The notes: a model not told the origin generated them from the letters alone. A stretch of DNA of 64,000 nt from Humibacillus xanthopallidus (GCF_006717145.1 NZ_VFQF01000001.1:930001-994000), one strand, 5' to 3'; numbered from the stretch's first letter, positions 49,203-58,653 are shown. Numbers and translations are program-made.

Positions 49203-51856
49203 GACTGACCTCCTCGCGGTGTCCGGGTCCGCCGCGCGGTCGAGGCCCCACCCTGCTTCGCGGTTGTTGTCTTCCGGGCCCGCTTGGGGCCGGGCCGGAC
49301 CCCGATGACGTCGCCCGGCGATGGTGGGTCGACATAGTGCAGCTGCATCGCCGACTGGCCGGACTGGTCCCACTTCCCCGAGGTGTTGGGCAGCTCGGCG
49401 AGCTGTGGCGAGACGACCGGTGGCGCGAAGTGGACGCCGAGCTTGGTCGTCGCATCCCCCTTGGGGTCGCGGATCCAGTCCCAGGTGAGGTAGGCGTACG
49501 CGCGGTCGGCGTCGAGGTTGAACTGCGTGGTGTACCCCGTCGGGTTCGCGAGCTGCCCGATGAGGTACGCCGAGAACGGAACCGGGTCCCCGAGGGGGGA
49601 GAGACCCTTGCTCGCACGCCCGAAGAGTCGCTCGTTGACGAGGTCGGTCTGCCATGGGGTCTGCGCGTGCTCGTAGAGGAAGCGGGCTTGTGCGTCGTGG
49701 CCGCCGCCGGTCCGGAAAAAGACCTGGTCGGGTCGGGTTCCCTCGCGGTAGGGGCCGGGCCGGGTCGGCTTCTGGGAGGTGATCGGGATGCTGACCTCGC
49801 CGTCGGTGCGCACGGCGGAGGGGTCGCAGGCGTAGGGGTTGTAGAGCTCGGTCGGGTTCGGGATCTCGGTGTTGTGGTTGCCGTCCGTCGTGAACTCGCT
49901 CGTGCTGGGGTACGCCCACGGCCTGTGGTACTCCCAGCCCTCGGGGTCGTGGCCCGGCCGATACCGGGTGACGGGGTAGTACGGGTAGTTCGGGTCGTGG
50001 ACCGAGTGTGAGACGATGACGCCGGTGTTCTGGTCGAGGTTGCCGAACGGGTCGATCGCATCGCCGAGAGCGGCGAGGAACGCCCCGTCGACGGTCTCAC
50101 CGAGGGTGATGAGGGGCAGGTCGATCTCGTTCGGCAGGCGCAGCTCGCCGTCGTCGGCATACCGCTGCTCACCGTGGGGGATGTGAATTCCGGTGTGCGC
50201 CATGATGTTGTGGGTCTTCTGCGCGACGTCCCAGATCTTCATCGCAAGCTCGTACAGGCCGAGCCGGATCAGGTAGGTCCCCGGCGACAGGAGCATCTTG
50301 ATGAGGTCGCCGAGGAGCTTGATCGCGTCGCTGATCTCCTTGACGAGCCACTCGACGAGCGCGATGAAGACATCGCACACGTCCTCGATGGGGTTGCTCG
50401 AGTCGACGCCGGAGAAGTCAGGCGGCTGGGCGAGGTTCGTGAAGTCGGACAGCGGCGGGACGATGACGAAGTCGGGCTTGCGCGGCTTGCTGAGCTCCCA
50501 GCTGCCACCGAAGTTCAGCTTGTAGAGCGTGATCATGAGCCGGTATGCCGTCGCGACCTCCCACGGGAGGGGGAATCCCTTCGGGACGGCGAAGGGAGGC
50601 GGCGGCGCGATCCCGTCGAGAACCTCCTGGAACGGACCGTCGAGGCCATGGCCCGTCGCGCCCTTCACGACCTGCGTGAGCAGGCCGGCATCGATCGAGC
50701 TCTGGAAGGCATCGCCCTGGTAGATCGTCGGGTGCGGGTGGTCGGCGAAGGTGTCGATGAGGGCGGCGACAATGCCCTCCGACAGCCAGCTCGGCATCTC
50801 CCCGTCGACATCGAGGGCCGCCTTGTCCGTGTCGGGGTCGCCCGTCAGGGCCGGCCGCTGCTTCCCGGCGGGGTCGTCCGGGGTGAGCTGGACCATGAAC
50901 CACAGGGCGGACATCGACAGGTCCGGGTAGTCGTCGGTCCGGGCCCAGGGATCGGTCGGGATGGTCCCGTCGGCGCCCCCCTGGCGGTAGTTCCACGCGT
51001 CGATGTGGTTCTCGATGAGGTGGTGCCGGGTCGGGTGGTCCCGGTACGGGCCGCCGCACTGCTCGTTGACGAAGGAGTGCGCGATCGTGTCGGTGCCGAC
51101 GTGGACGATGTAGCCGAGCGCGAAGGCGAAGAACTGCTGGAACTGGTCGCCGCCCGTCTCGGTCCCGTCGTGGTACTTCTCCGCCTGGGCGACCAGGGCC
51201 TGGCACGTCGCCGACGTGCGCCGGTAGTGGAGCATGTCGCTCCAGAGGAAGTTCTCCTCCGGATAGCCTTTCTGGACAACGGTGTTCATCATGTCCCAGA
51301 TGCCGGCGTAGTCGGTGATCCACTCTTCACCGAGGTTCTTGATGGCGAGGAGGAACTCCTCCAGAACCGTCTTCGCGGAGGAGAGGATGCCGCCGGTGAG
51401 ATCGTCGACCAGGTCGCCGACCGCGTCGACGAACGGCCCGATCGTGGCGTTCCAACCCTTGACGAAGTCCTGCCAGATCTTGTTCAGCTTGATGAGGAAG
51501 CGCAGGATGCCGGCCATCGTGGAGTCGACCTCTGCGAGGATCACGAGCAGCGGCTCCCAGTCGTCCTCGGCTGCCGCGTCGAAGTAGTAGTAGGACGCGA
51601 GCCCGAGCATGATGAGGTCCGAACGCGGTCCGAGGATGTCGTTGGACCAGTCCTGGGAGAAGAAGAAGAGGTCTGGTCCGATCGCCCCGACCGCCGCGTA
51701 CTTCTCCCACTTGGCCATGACCTCACCGCAGAACTGCGGCGGGTACTTCGCGAGGATCTCGTGGCCCTGCACCTGCGGCCAGTCGGTGAACTCGCCCGAG
51801 GTGAGCAGGTCCGACACCCGCCGCGCGGTGTAGATGTGGGTGAAATGACCGGGCAT
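49199..51856 (-). CDS. zinc-dependent phospholipase C-like protein
   Basis: About 885 residues from ATG 51856 (MPGHFTHIYTARRV). Metal-ligand-like residues follow the Zn-dependent PLC pattern: H4/H7 at the N-terminus, IGPDLFFFSQD (D62), GYIVHVGTDTIAHSF (H252, D256, H260) and HHLIENHIDAW (H278 or H279, E282, D286). The C-terminal 450 residues are beta-rich and unassigned. The frame stays open for 111 codons before 51856, but that stretch is not PLC-like. No obvious signal peptide. The substrate could be phospholipid; secretion and toxicity are unproven. It is co-transcribed with the His/Cys-rich gene. Confidence 0.7.
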   Translation of the reverse strand: MPGHFTHIYTARRVSDLLTSGEFTDWPQVQGHEILAKYPPQFCGEVMAKWEKYAAVGAIGPDLFFFSQDWSNDILGPRSDLIMLGLASYYYFDAAAEDDWEPLLVILAEVDSTMAGILRFLIKLNKIWQDFVKGWNATIGPFVDAVGDLVDDLTGGILSSAKTVLEEFLLAIKNLGEEWITDYAGIWDMMNTVVQKGYPEENFLWSDMLHYRRTSATCQALVAQAEKYHDGTETGGDQFQQFFAFALGYIVHVGTDTIAHSFVNEQCGGPYRDHPTRHHLIENHIDAWNYRQGGADGTIPTDPWARTDDYPDLSMSALWFMVQLTPDDPAGKQRPALTGDPDTDKAALDVDGEMPSWLSEGIVAALIDTFADHPHPTIYQGDAFQSSIDAGLLTQVVKGATGHGLDGPFQEVLDGIAPPPPFAVPKGFPLPWEVATAYRLMITLYKLNFGGSWELSKPRKPDFVIVPPLSDFTNLAQPPDFSGVDSSNPIEDVCDVFIALVEWLVKEISDAIKLLGDLIKMLLSPGTYLIRLGLYELAMKIWDVAQKTHNIMAHTGIHIPHGEQRYADDGELRLPNEIDLPLITLGETVDGAFLAALGDAIDPFGNLDQNTGVIVSHSVHDPNYPYYPVTRYRPGHDPEGWEYHRPWAYPSTSEFTTDGNHNTEIPNPTELYNPYACDPSAVRTDGEVSIPITSQKPTRPGPYREGTRPDQVFFRTGGGHDAQARFLYEHAQTPWQTDLVNERLFGRASKGLSPLGDPVPFSAYLIGQLANPTGYTTQFNLDADRAYAYLTWDWIRDPKGDATTKLGVHFAPPVVSPQLAELPNTSGKWDQSGQSAMQLHYVDPPSPGDVIGVRPGPKRARKTTTAKQGGASTARRTRTPRGGQS

Positions 51857-51880
51857 GATGAAGTCCCATCCAGTGACGAA

Positions 51881-51964
51881 ACGCCCGCCTTGACAGCGGT
51901 CTGGCTGTGGGTCCGCCTTCACGGCGGGCTCGTCACGGGTCCGCCTTGACGGCAGGCTCGTCCT
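51881..51964. repeat. short degenerate tandem repeat, about 28 bp x3
   Basis: Units at about 51881-51908, 51909-51936 and 51937-51964 share GCCTT-ACGGC-GGCTCGTC; the last two differ at two positions over 26. They lie just upstream of the phospholipase-like gene in a 393-nt region (51857-52249) between operons. That region also holds an open frame into 52189 that I do not support as coding. Confidence 0.6.
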
Positions 51965-52249
51965 CTGGTCCCCGGCGACACGGGACGGCCTTATCAGGGT
52001 AAATCCTGCCGTTCCGCGCCACACGACGATCGGCGGAAGTCCCAGGTTGGGCCCGGTGCAGGCGGCCTCACGCGCGAACAGAAGAACGGAATCGTTCTGC
52101 CAGGTATCCGCCCAGCCGGGAGACCCCGTCGCTACAGCCATCCAGTCTCGTGCGCAAGCCAACGCCAGTAGTTCGGGGAGCGTGAGCACTTGGGGATCGT
52201 GCTTGGTCTCGGCACGCCCCCCGGCCCTGCACGGGGCCGGGTTGCGACG

Positions 52250-53812
52250 TCAGGCCCGGACACGTCGCGCGCCGGCGACGCTCGCGTAGACCGCCGCGCT
52301 CGGCTTGGGGGTGCGCACGAACGTCTCGCGGTCGACCTCGTGCAGGCCGAGCTGAGCGCCGTAGCCGAAGATCCACTCGAAGTTGTCCATCAGCGTCCAG
52401 TGCAGATAGCCGAGCACCGGCACGCCGTCGTCCATCGCCTCGAGCAGCGCCACGAGGGACGGCTCGATGAAGCCTGCTCGCTGGCTGTCGTCGGGCGTCT
52501 GCATGCCGTGCTCGGTCACGAGGATCGGCACCCCGCTCTCGGCGTGGGCGTAGCGGACCGCTCCGGCGAGCGACGTCGGGTCGATGGCCGAGCCCATCCC
52601 GTTGACCGGCGTGCCCGGTGCGGGTGCCACCTCACCGGCCCCGTCGTACGTGCGGCTCTCGTAGTTCTGGATGCCGAGGAAGTCGTCCTCGTGGGCGAGC
52701 TCGAGCCATCGGGCATAGACCTCGTGCCGCTTCCGGTCGCGGAACGCTGCATCGTCACCGACCACCCGGTCGTCGACGACGGCGAGCGAGAAGCCGACCG
52801 GCAGCTCCGGTCGGCGGGCCTTGATGGCCGCTCGAGCTGCTCGGTGCCCAGCGGTCATGCCGTCGCCGATCGCGTCCATGTCCTCGGGGAGCATGACGTT
52901 GCCGACGCGGTAGCGCTCGACGCCTGCCGCCGCCGATGCGGCGTCCAGCGTCGCTCGCTCGAGGTCGCGGATGACGGCCGGCAGGTCGAGCCAGGACAGC
53001 AGGCGGGTGAGGTTGGGCTCGTTGAGCGTCACGGCATACGCGATGCGGTCGCCGAAGCGATCCATGACCCAACCGCAGTAGCGCGCGAAGAGCTCGGCGG
53101 ACCGCGAGCTCAGCCACCCGCCCTCCGCGGCGAACCAGTGCGGGGCCGTGAAGTGGTTGAACGTCACGACAGGCGCCAGGCCGAGCTCGGCGCAGCGGTC
53201 GACGATCGCCTCGTAGTGGTCGAGCGCAGCCTCGTCGACGGTGCCCTCCGACGGCTCGACGCGGGCCCACTCGACCGAGAAGCGGTAGGCGTCCAGGCCC
53301 ATCCCCTTGACGAGGTCGAGGTCGTCGCGCCACAGCTCGTAGCCGTTGCACGCCCGCCCCGACGGCTCCCGGAAGACCGACGGCGTCGTGTGCTCGAGGA
53401 ACCACGTGTCGCTCGCGGTGTTCTGTCCCTCGTTCTGGTGCCCGGCCGTCGCCACACCGAGCACGAAGCCCTGGGGCAGCGGCCGTATGCCGTCCGGCCC
53501 GGTGCCGCTGTGAGGGCCGTCGCCTGCCGCCGGGTCCCACACGACGTCGAGCTCGTCGCGCTTGCCGAACCGCTCGAGGTGGTCCTTGACGACCTGCGCG
53601 AAACGGTCGGGGTCGCCCTCGTCGGGCACGGACGCCTCGACGTGGAGCAGGCCTTCCGCCGGCCACATCCGCACGACCTGCCCGGTATCGAAGCGGATGA
53701 CCGTCGCGCCGTCCTCGTCGCCCGCGCTGCCCTTGCGGGCCCAGTGCCCGGCGAGCTGCTTGGCGTAGCGCTGGGGGCGCTCCGTGGCCATCGTTCCGTG
53801 TCGTGTCTGCAT
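52250..53812 (-). CDS. DUF2218 fused to a GH1 beta-glucosidase
   Basis: 520 residues from ATG 53812 with GGAGAG upstream. Residues about 14-95 are a DUF2218 domain (GHWARKGS, VIRFDTGQVVRMW, VVKDHLERFGKRDELDVVWDP). Residues about 113-520 are glycoside hydrolase family 1: GFVLGVATAGHQNEG, FNHFTAPHWF, VTLNEPNL with acid/base Glu265, and ILVTEHGMQ with nucleophile Glu434. GH1 enzymes hydrolyse beta-glucosides with retention. DUF2218 is normally a stand-alone domain of unknown function. It is the last gene of the catabolic operon, suggesting removal of sugar from an aromatic glycoside. Confidence 0.93.
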   Translation of the reverse strand: MQTRHGTMATERPQRYAKQLAGHWARKGSAGDEDGATVIRFDTGQVVRMWPAEGLLHVEASVPDEGDPDRFAQVVKDHLERFGKRDELDVVWDPAAGDGPHSGTGPDGIRPLPQGFVLGVATAGHQNEGQNTASDTWFLEHTTPSVFREPSGRACNGYELWRDDLDLVKGMGLDAYRFSVEWARVEPSEGTVDEAALDHYEAIVDRCAELGLAPVVTFNHFTAPHWFAAEGGWLSSRSAELFARYCGWVMDRFGDRIAYAVTLNEPNLTRLLSWLDLPAVIRDLERATLDAASAAAGVERYRVGNVMLPEDMDAIGDGMTAGHRAARAAIKARRPELPVGFSLAVVDDRVVGDDAAFRDRKRHEVYARWLELAHEDDFLGIQNYESRTYDGAGEVAPAPGTPVNGMGSAIDPTSLAGAVRYAHAESGVPILVTEHGMQTPDDSQRAGFIEPSLVALLEAMDDGVPVLGYLHWTLMDNFEWIFGYGAQLGLHEVDRETFVRTPKPSAAVYASVAGARRVRA

Positions 53813-53837
53813 GTGATCTCTCCAGCGGTGGTGGTGG

Positions 53838-54617
53838 TCAGGCGACGCCCGGCAGCACGGCGGACCAGCCGCCGTCGACGAGCAGGTTGGCTCCCGTGAC
53901 GTAGGACGCGTCGTCGGAGACGAGGAAGAGCGCGCACGCGGCGACCTCCTCGGGCCGGCCGACGCGACCGAGCGGGATGCTCGTCGCGATGGCGCGCATC
54001 GGGTGCCCGGGGGCAAGCAGGTCGGAGCGCGTGGCAGGCGTGTCGACCATCCCCGGTGAGACGCAGTTGACCCGTATGCCGTGTGGCGCGCCCTCGGCGG
54101 CGAGCTGGCGGGTGAGCGCGATGACGCCGCCCTTCGTCACGGTGTGGGCCACGCGGTGGTTCGTCATCGAGCCGCTCACGCCGGCGGTCGACCCGACGAG
54201 CACGACGGCCGGGCGGGCCGAGCGCCGCAGGTGTCGCCAGGCGTGCTTCACGGGGAAGAGGACGACGTCGAGCTCGTTGCGCAGCACGAAGTGCCAGTCC
54301 TCGGCCGTCAGCTCCTCGAGCGGGGCGAACCGGGTGGCGCCGGCATTGGCGTGCAGCACGTCGATGCCGCCGTGCGCGTCGGCAGCGGCGTCCACCCAGG
54401 CACGCACGGCATCCTCGTCGGTGAGGTCGACGACGGAGGAGGTCATCGCGCCCCCCGCAGCTCGGACGGCCGCCGTCGTGTCGTCGGACGCGGGGCCGTC
54501 GAGGTCGCAGCCCACGACGACGGCGCCCTCCCGCGCGAAGAGCAGGGCGGCCTCCCGCCCCTGGCCACCGGCGGTCCCGGTGACGAGGACGACGCGGCCG
54601 TCCAGCCGTCCGGTCAC
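53838..54617 (-). CDS. SDR oxidoreductase with HxxxK instead of YxxxK
   Basis: 259 residues from GTG 54617, overlapping the upstream hydrolase stop as GTGA. The Rossmann motif is TGTAGGQG (residues 13-20), with HANAGAT, VGSTAG (Ser143) and SPGMVDTPATR. The usual catalytic Tyr is His158 (HTVTKGG, Lys162), also seen in the SDR at 58654. It probably oxidises or reduces a hydroxyl or keto intermediate, or may be catalytically altered. It sits between the C-C hydrolase and the GH1 fusion. Confidence 0.88.
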   Translation of the reverse strand: MTGRLDGRVVLVTGTAGGQGREAALLFAREGAVVVGCDLDGPASDDTTAAVRAAGGAMTSSVVDLTDEDAVRAWVDAAADAHGGIDVLHANAGATRFAPLEELTAEDWHFVLRNELDVVLFPVKHAWRHLRRSARPAVVLVGSTAGVSGSMTNHRVAHTVTKGGVIALTRQLAAEGAPHGIRVNCVSPGMVDTPATRSDLLAPGHPMRAIATSIPLGRVGRPEEVAACALFLVSDDASYVTGANLLVDGGWSAVLPGVA

Positions 54618-55834
54618 GAGCGGGCGGGGTGGAGCTCGTGCAGCTCAGCCGTCGCGACCTCGGCAGCGTCGCCCTGCCCGGCGTCGAGCTCGGTGAAGGT
54701 GTCCTCCACCCAGTCCGCGGTGAAGGCGCCCACGTGGGGCAGGTGGTCGAGCCCGATGTGCTCGGTGGCTCCCTCCTCGGGTGAGAAGACCCGCAGCTCG
54801 CGCTTGGGGCTGCGCACCGCCTGTTCGAAGGAGCGGTGGGCGTACTCGAGGGGGATCTGGCGGTCGTTCTCGCCGTGCGTGATGAGGAAGGGGCAGGTGA
54901 TCTGCTCGACGACTCCGTCGAGCTGGATGTCCTCGGCGTAGGAGATGAACTCCGCGATGTCGCTCTGCCCCCACACCCAGAGCACGTGCTCCCAGTAGTG
55001 GGGCACGGGGTTCTCGCCCTCGCGCTCGAGGCGGCGCTTCTGCACCTGGCCCCAGTTGTGGTTCGCGCCCCAGGCGACGGCGAGGGCGAGCCGCTTCTCG
55101 AAGGCCGCGGCGCGCGGCACGTAGTAGCCGCCGAGCGACCAGCCGACGAGCCCGATCCGGTCGGCCCGCACGTCGTCTCGCGTCTCGAGCCAGTCGACGC
55201 AGGCAGCGGCCCAACCCTCGGTCTCGACACGAGCGGTGAGGCCCTGCAGGCGCAGCGCCTCACCGCTGCCCGGGCAGTCGACCTGCAGCACCGAGATTCC
55301 GCGCGCGGCCATCTCGCTCGGCCACCCGGAGGTGTACATGTGCTCCTTCGTGGAGTCGAGGCCGTTCCACATGATCACGACGGGGACGGGGCGTCCGTCG
55401 GTCGAGCCGTTGGTGAAGTAGGCGGGCAACGTCGTCCCCTCGAACGGCACGGCCACGCGCGTGGTCGCGGGGTCGATGAGCTCGAACGACTTCTCCATCA
55501 CCTCGAGCAGGTGCCGGTAGGTCGGGATGCGGTCGGGGGAGGAGTTGCTCAGCATCCGCTCGGACTGGCAGAGGTAGGCCGCTGCACGGAAGTACTTCTG
55601 ACCGGCGGTGCGCCGGTGGCCGGCCTGCTCGGCCAGTGCGGCCTGCGCCTCGACCTGGTCGGCGACCCGCCGCCACGACGCGAGGAAGTCCTGCGTGCCG
55701 ACGTCGGAGCCCTGCGCCGCGAGCTCACGGATCGGGCGGCAGGCGCGGTCGACCTCGTCGATGGCGCCGCCTGAGTTGAGCGTCGCCACGACACCGAGGT
55801 TCCAGATGTAGTTGCCGGGGAAGTACTCGAACAC
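54614..55834 (-). CDS. alpha/beta hydrolase, probable C-C bond hydrolase (DHPON-hydrolase-like)
   Basis: 406 residues from ATG 55834. A helical N-terminal cap of about 120 residues (EVDRACRPIRELAAQ...RTAGQKYFRAAAYLCQSERML) precedes a hydrolase core with GWSLGG (nucleophile Ser233), HGENDRQIP (Asp324) and TEHIG (His359). The layout resembles 2,6-dihydroxypseudooxynicotine hydrolase and related C-C hydrolases. In this operon it would cleave a diketo ring-fission or side-chain product; an esterase/peptidase role cannot be excluded. It lies 123 nt downstream of the FAH gene. Confidence 0.85.
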   Translation of the reverse strand: MFEYFPGNYIWNLGVVATLNSGGAIDEVDRACRPIRELAAQGSDVGTQDFLASWRRVADQVEAQAALAEQAGHRRTAGQKYFRAAAYLCQSERMLSNSSPDRIPTYRHLLEVMEKSFELIDPATTRVAVPFEGTTLPAYFTNGSTDGRPVPVVIMWNGLDSTKEHMYTSGWPSEMAARGISVLQVDCPGSGEALRLQGLTARVETEGWAAACVDWLETRDDVRADRIGLVGWSLGGYYVPRAAAFEKRLALAVAWGANHNWGQVQKRRLEREGENPVPHYWEHVLWVWGQSDIAEFISYAEDIQLDGVVEQITCPFLITHGENDRQIPLEYAHRSFEQAVRSPKRELRVFSPEEGATEHIGLDHLPHVGAFTADWVEDTFTELDAGQGDAAEVATAELHELHPARS

Positions 55835-55957
55835 GGGGGCTCCTCAAGGGGCTCGGTTGGTGGTCTGTCGTGATCGTGACGGGTGTGGTGATGGGAGCGG
55901 AAGACGGCAGTGGTGATGCCTGCCATCGCCCACCACGGGCATACGGGATCGGGCGGG

Positions 55958-56872
55958 TCAGGGCTCGGTCGCGACGCGTGCTGAGAGCGTGCCGAGGTGC
56001 TCGACGGTGATGGTGACCTCGTCGCCGGGCTCGAGGGGCGGCGGCTCCTGGCGGCCGCGGCGCCCCCACAGCTCGGCGAGGCACCCACCGCCACCCGTGG
56101 TGCCGGACGCGAGGAGGTCGCCGGGCACGACGAGGGAGTCGCGCGATGCGTAGGCGACCATCTGCGCGAAGGTCCAGCGCATGTGCGAGAGCCGGTCCTG
56201 CCCGATCGGGTTGCCGTTGACGGCAACCCGGCAGTCGAGGTCGAGGAAGCCGTCAGCGGTGTGGTGCGGCTCGAGCTCGTCGGCCGTCACGACCCACGGC
56301 CCGATCGAGGTCGCGAAGTCCTTGCCCTTGGCCGGGCCGAGCCCGACCTTCATCTCGCGCGACTGGAGGTCGCGTGCCGACCAGTCGTTGACGATGGTGT
56401 AGCCGAAGATCGCCCGGTGGGCGCTCTCCTCGTCGAGGTCGCTGCCCCCGGCGCCGAGCACGGCCCCGACCTCGAGCTCGAAGTCGAGCGCCCGGGAGGC
56501 GCGCGGCCGCTGCACGGGTTGCCCCGGGCCGAAGAGCGCGTGGGGGTTGGTGAAGTAGAAGGTCGGTGCGTCGTACCACGCCGCGGGCACTCCGGTCGCG
56601 CCGTCGACGCTGCGCCGCACCCCCTCGACGTGCGACTCGAACGTCACGAAGTCGCGCACGGCGGGCGGCCGGTACGGCAGCTCGAGCGTGACGGACGACA
56701 GCGGCGTGCCGCGCCCGGAAAGGGCGCGCCCGCCCACGTCGAGTGCGCGCTCGAGACCCGACCGGACGAGGTCGCCGACCGTGTCGCCGCCCGGGAGCAG
56801 GTATGCCGTGCCGTCCTCTACGACCGCTCCCGTCACCCGGCCGTCGGCGGTGCGTACCGTTGCGAGCCTCAC
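55958..56872 (-). CDS. fumarylacetoacetate hydrolase (FAH) family protein
   Basis: 304 residues from GTG 56872, GTGA overlap with the upstream SDR. FAH core: FELEVGAVLGAGGSDLD (metal Glu pair), FGYTIVNDWSARDLQSREMKVGLGPAKGKDFATSIGPWVVT, ASGTTGGGGCLAELWG. FAH enzymes hydrolyse or isomerise 2-oxo-dienoates from ring cleavage (for example hydratase or isomerase steps of meta-cleavage). A paralogue is at 61324. Confidence 0.92.
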   Translation of the reverse strand: MRLATVRTADGRVTGAVVEDGTAYLLPGGDTVGDLVRSGLERALDVGGRALSGRGTPLSSVTLELPYRPPAVRDFVTFESHVEGVRRSVDGATGVPAAWYDAPTFYFTNPHALFGPGQPVQRPRASRALDFELEVGAVLGAGGSDLDEESAHRAIFGYTIVNDWSARDLQSREMKVGLGPAKGKDFATSIGPWVVTADELEPHHTADGFLDLDCRVAVNGNPIGQDRLSHMRWTFAQMVAYASRDSLVVPGDLLASGTTGGGGCLAELWGRRGRQEPPPLEPGDEVTITVEHLGTLSARVATEP

Positions 56873-57660
56873 GGGCGGTCCTCCTCGGGAGGGCGAGTGG
56901 CATCGGCGATCCGCTTGTGCGAGACGTGGGCGCTGAGGCCCCCGTCGATGACGATCTCGGCGCCGTTGTAGTACGCCGAGTCGTCGGAGACGAGGAAGAC
57001 GATGGTCGGCGCGATGTCGGCCGGGAGCCCCACGCGGCCGAGCGGGATCTCGGTCAGGGCCGCCTCGGTGAAGGCCGGCGACGCGCTGGCCATGAGGGGG
57101 GTGTCGACGAGACCGGGCATGACCGCGTTGACGCGGATGCCACGGAGGCCGAGCTCGAGCGACGCGCTGCGCGTCAGCCCACGCAGCGCCCACTTGCTCG
57201 CCGTGTAGGCGGCCGCGGCATGGCCGGCCATCGCCGCCACCGAGCAGATGTTGACGATGCTCGACCCGGCCGGCATGAGGGGTGCGAGCGCCTGGATCCC
57301 GAGCATCGGTCCGGTGACGTTCACCTCGAAGGCGAGGTGCCAGGCCTCGAGGGTGACGTGCGGAAGTCGTTCTCGCGCAGCGATCCCCGCGTTGTTGACG
57401 AGGGCGTCGACGCGTCCGTGACGCTCCCGCAGGTCGGCGGCGAGCGCGGCCCAGTCGTCGGGGCTCGTCACGTCGAGATGCGCATACCTCACGTCGAGGC
57501 TCTCGCCCTCGAGCCGGGCCGCCAGGGCCGAGCCGTCACCGTCGAGGACGTCGGTGGCCACGACTGTCGCACCCGCCCGCGCCAGTGCCTCGACCTCGGC
57601 GGCGCCCTGACCGCGGGCGCCGCCGGTGACGACGACGACCTTGCCGCCGAGGCCTGTCAT
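56869..57660 (-). CDS. SDR oxidoreductase (canonical)
   Basis: 263 residues from ATG 57660 (MTGLGGKVV). TGGARGQG at the Rossmann loop, LVNNAGIA, ICSVAA Ser, AAYTASK with the normal Tyr and Lys, and MPGLVDTPLM. It is canonical, unlike the His variants at 53838 and 58654. Probably NAD(P)-dependent oxidation of a hydroxyl group on the aromatic or alicyclic substrate. Confidence 0.92.
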   Translation of the reverse strand: MTGLGGKVVVVTGGARGQGAAEVEALARAGATVVATDVLDGDGSALAARLEGESLDVRYAHLDVTSPDDWAALAADLRERHGRVDALVNNAGIAARERLPHVTLEAWHLAFEVNVTGPMLGIQALAPLMPAGSSIVNICSVAAMAGHAAAAYTASKWALRGLTRSASLELGLRGIRVNAVMPGLVDTPLMASASPAFTEAALTEIPLGRVGLPADIAPTIVFLVSDDSAYYNGAEIVIDGGLSAHVSHKRIADATRPPEEDRP

Positions 57661-57667
57661 CGGCACG

Positions 57668-58615
57668 TCACACCGGGGGAGCGACGAAGAGGCCGCGGTC
57701 GACGTCGTTGAACGACTCCTTGGCGATGAACTCGCTCATCGGGTCGGACGTGCCCCACTGGTCCTGGGTCATCGGGTCGCTGATGTCGTAGACGCTGGGG
57801 TGCCACTCGTCGGTCTCGAGGCGCTCGAGCTCGGTCGTGTACTCCATCGTGTTGCCGCTCGGGTCGATGAAGTAGGAGAAGGTGTTGTTGCCGGCGAGGT
57901 GACGGCCGGGCCCCCAGACCTTCCGGATGCCGGCGCGCATGACCCGTCCGGTGCCCCGCATGTACTCGTCGAGGCCACGCATCTCGAACGACACGTGGTG
58001 CACCGAGGTGTGCGGACCGCGGGCGATGGCGAGGCTGTGGTGCCAGTCGTTGCACCGCATGAAGTGCATCATCTCGCCCATGTGCGGGCTGCCCAGGCTG
58101 TCGCTCAGCTTGAAGCCGAGGTAGGTCTGGTACCAATCCCGCGTCGCGCTGATGTCGTTGCTGTTGACGACCGCGTGCGAGATGCGCACCGGGATCGCCT
58201 CGCCCTCCTCGATGGACCGGTGCTGGCGGGTCTCGACGTCGGAGGAGACCTCGAGGGTGCGGCCGTCGCCGTCGAAGAAGCGGAAGCCGTAGCCGCCGCC
58301 CGCGGTCTGCAGGTCGCCGGGCTGGCCGACGAGCTGCACGCCGAGGGAGCCGAGGCGCTCGGCGAGGGCGTCGACGGCGGCGGCGTCGGTCGCGCCGAAG
58401 GAGATGAGGTCGAGGCGCTTGTCCGCGTCGCGTCGCAGGCGCACGACGTACTGCTCCGGTGAGCCCTCTGCCGCGAGGTAGGACAGGTCGCCGTCGGTGC
58501 CGACCTCGGTCAGGCCCCACGTGTCCGTGTAGAACGAGCGCTGGGTCTCGTAGTCGGGCACGGCCAGGTCGACGTGCCGCAGGTGGGTGATGCCGAACTC
58601 GTTGAGGTGGCTCAT
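57668..58615 (-). CDS. type I extradiol ring-cleavage dioxygenase (VOC superfamily)
   Basis: 315 residues from ATG 58615. Two-module VOC protein of the BphC/catechol 2,3-dioxygenase type. The metal ligands fit H147 (ISHAVV), H206 or H207 (SVHHVSFEM) and E259 (TMEYTTE). The acid-base His is in NDWHHSLA (192-193) and the Tyr in FSYFIDPSGN (248). These match BphC His146, His195, His210, Tyr250 and Glu260, so activity is likely. It opens catechol-type rings next to the diol using Fe(II) and O2. The substrate is not readable. It is the best evidence that this operon degrades an aromatic. Confidence 0.92.
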   Translation of the reverse strand: MSHLNEFGITHLRHVDLAVPDYETQRSFYTDTWGLTEVGTDGDLSYLAAEGSPEQYVVRLRRDADKRLDLISFGATDAAAVDALAERLGSLGVQLVGQPGDLQTAGGGYGFRFFDGDGRTLEVSSDVETRQHRSIEEGEAIPVRISHAVVNSNDISATRDWYQTYLGFKLSDSLGSPHMGEMMHFMRCNDWHHSLAIARGPHTSVHHVSFEMRGLDEYMRGTGRVMRAGIRKVWGPGRHLAGNNTFSYFIDPSGNTMEYTTELERLETDEWHPSVYDISDPMTQDQWGTSDPMSEFIAKESFNDVDRGLFVAPPV

Positions 58616-58653
58616 GGCTCTCTTCCTTCTTCTTCTTCTTCTGGTGGTGGGGC

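Noticed and set aside
49203-49919. Upstream extension of the His/Cys-rich protein frame
   Set aside because: It lies inside the phospholipase-like gene on the same strand, and ATG 49202 overlaps its stop.
51857-52189. N-terminal extension of the phospholipase-like protein
   Set aside because: It lacks PLC-like sequence, contains tandem repeats, and the His-containing MPGHFTHIY start is typical for the family.
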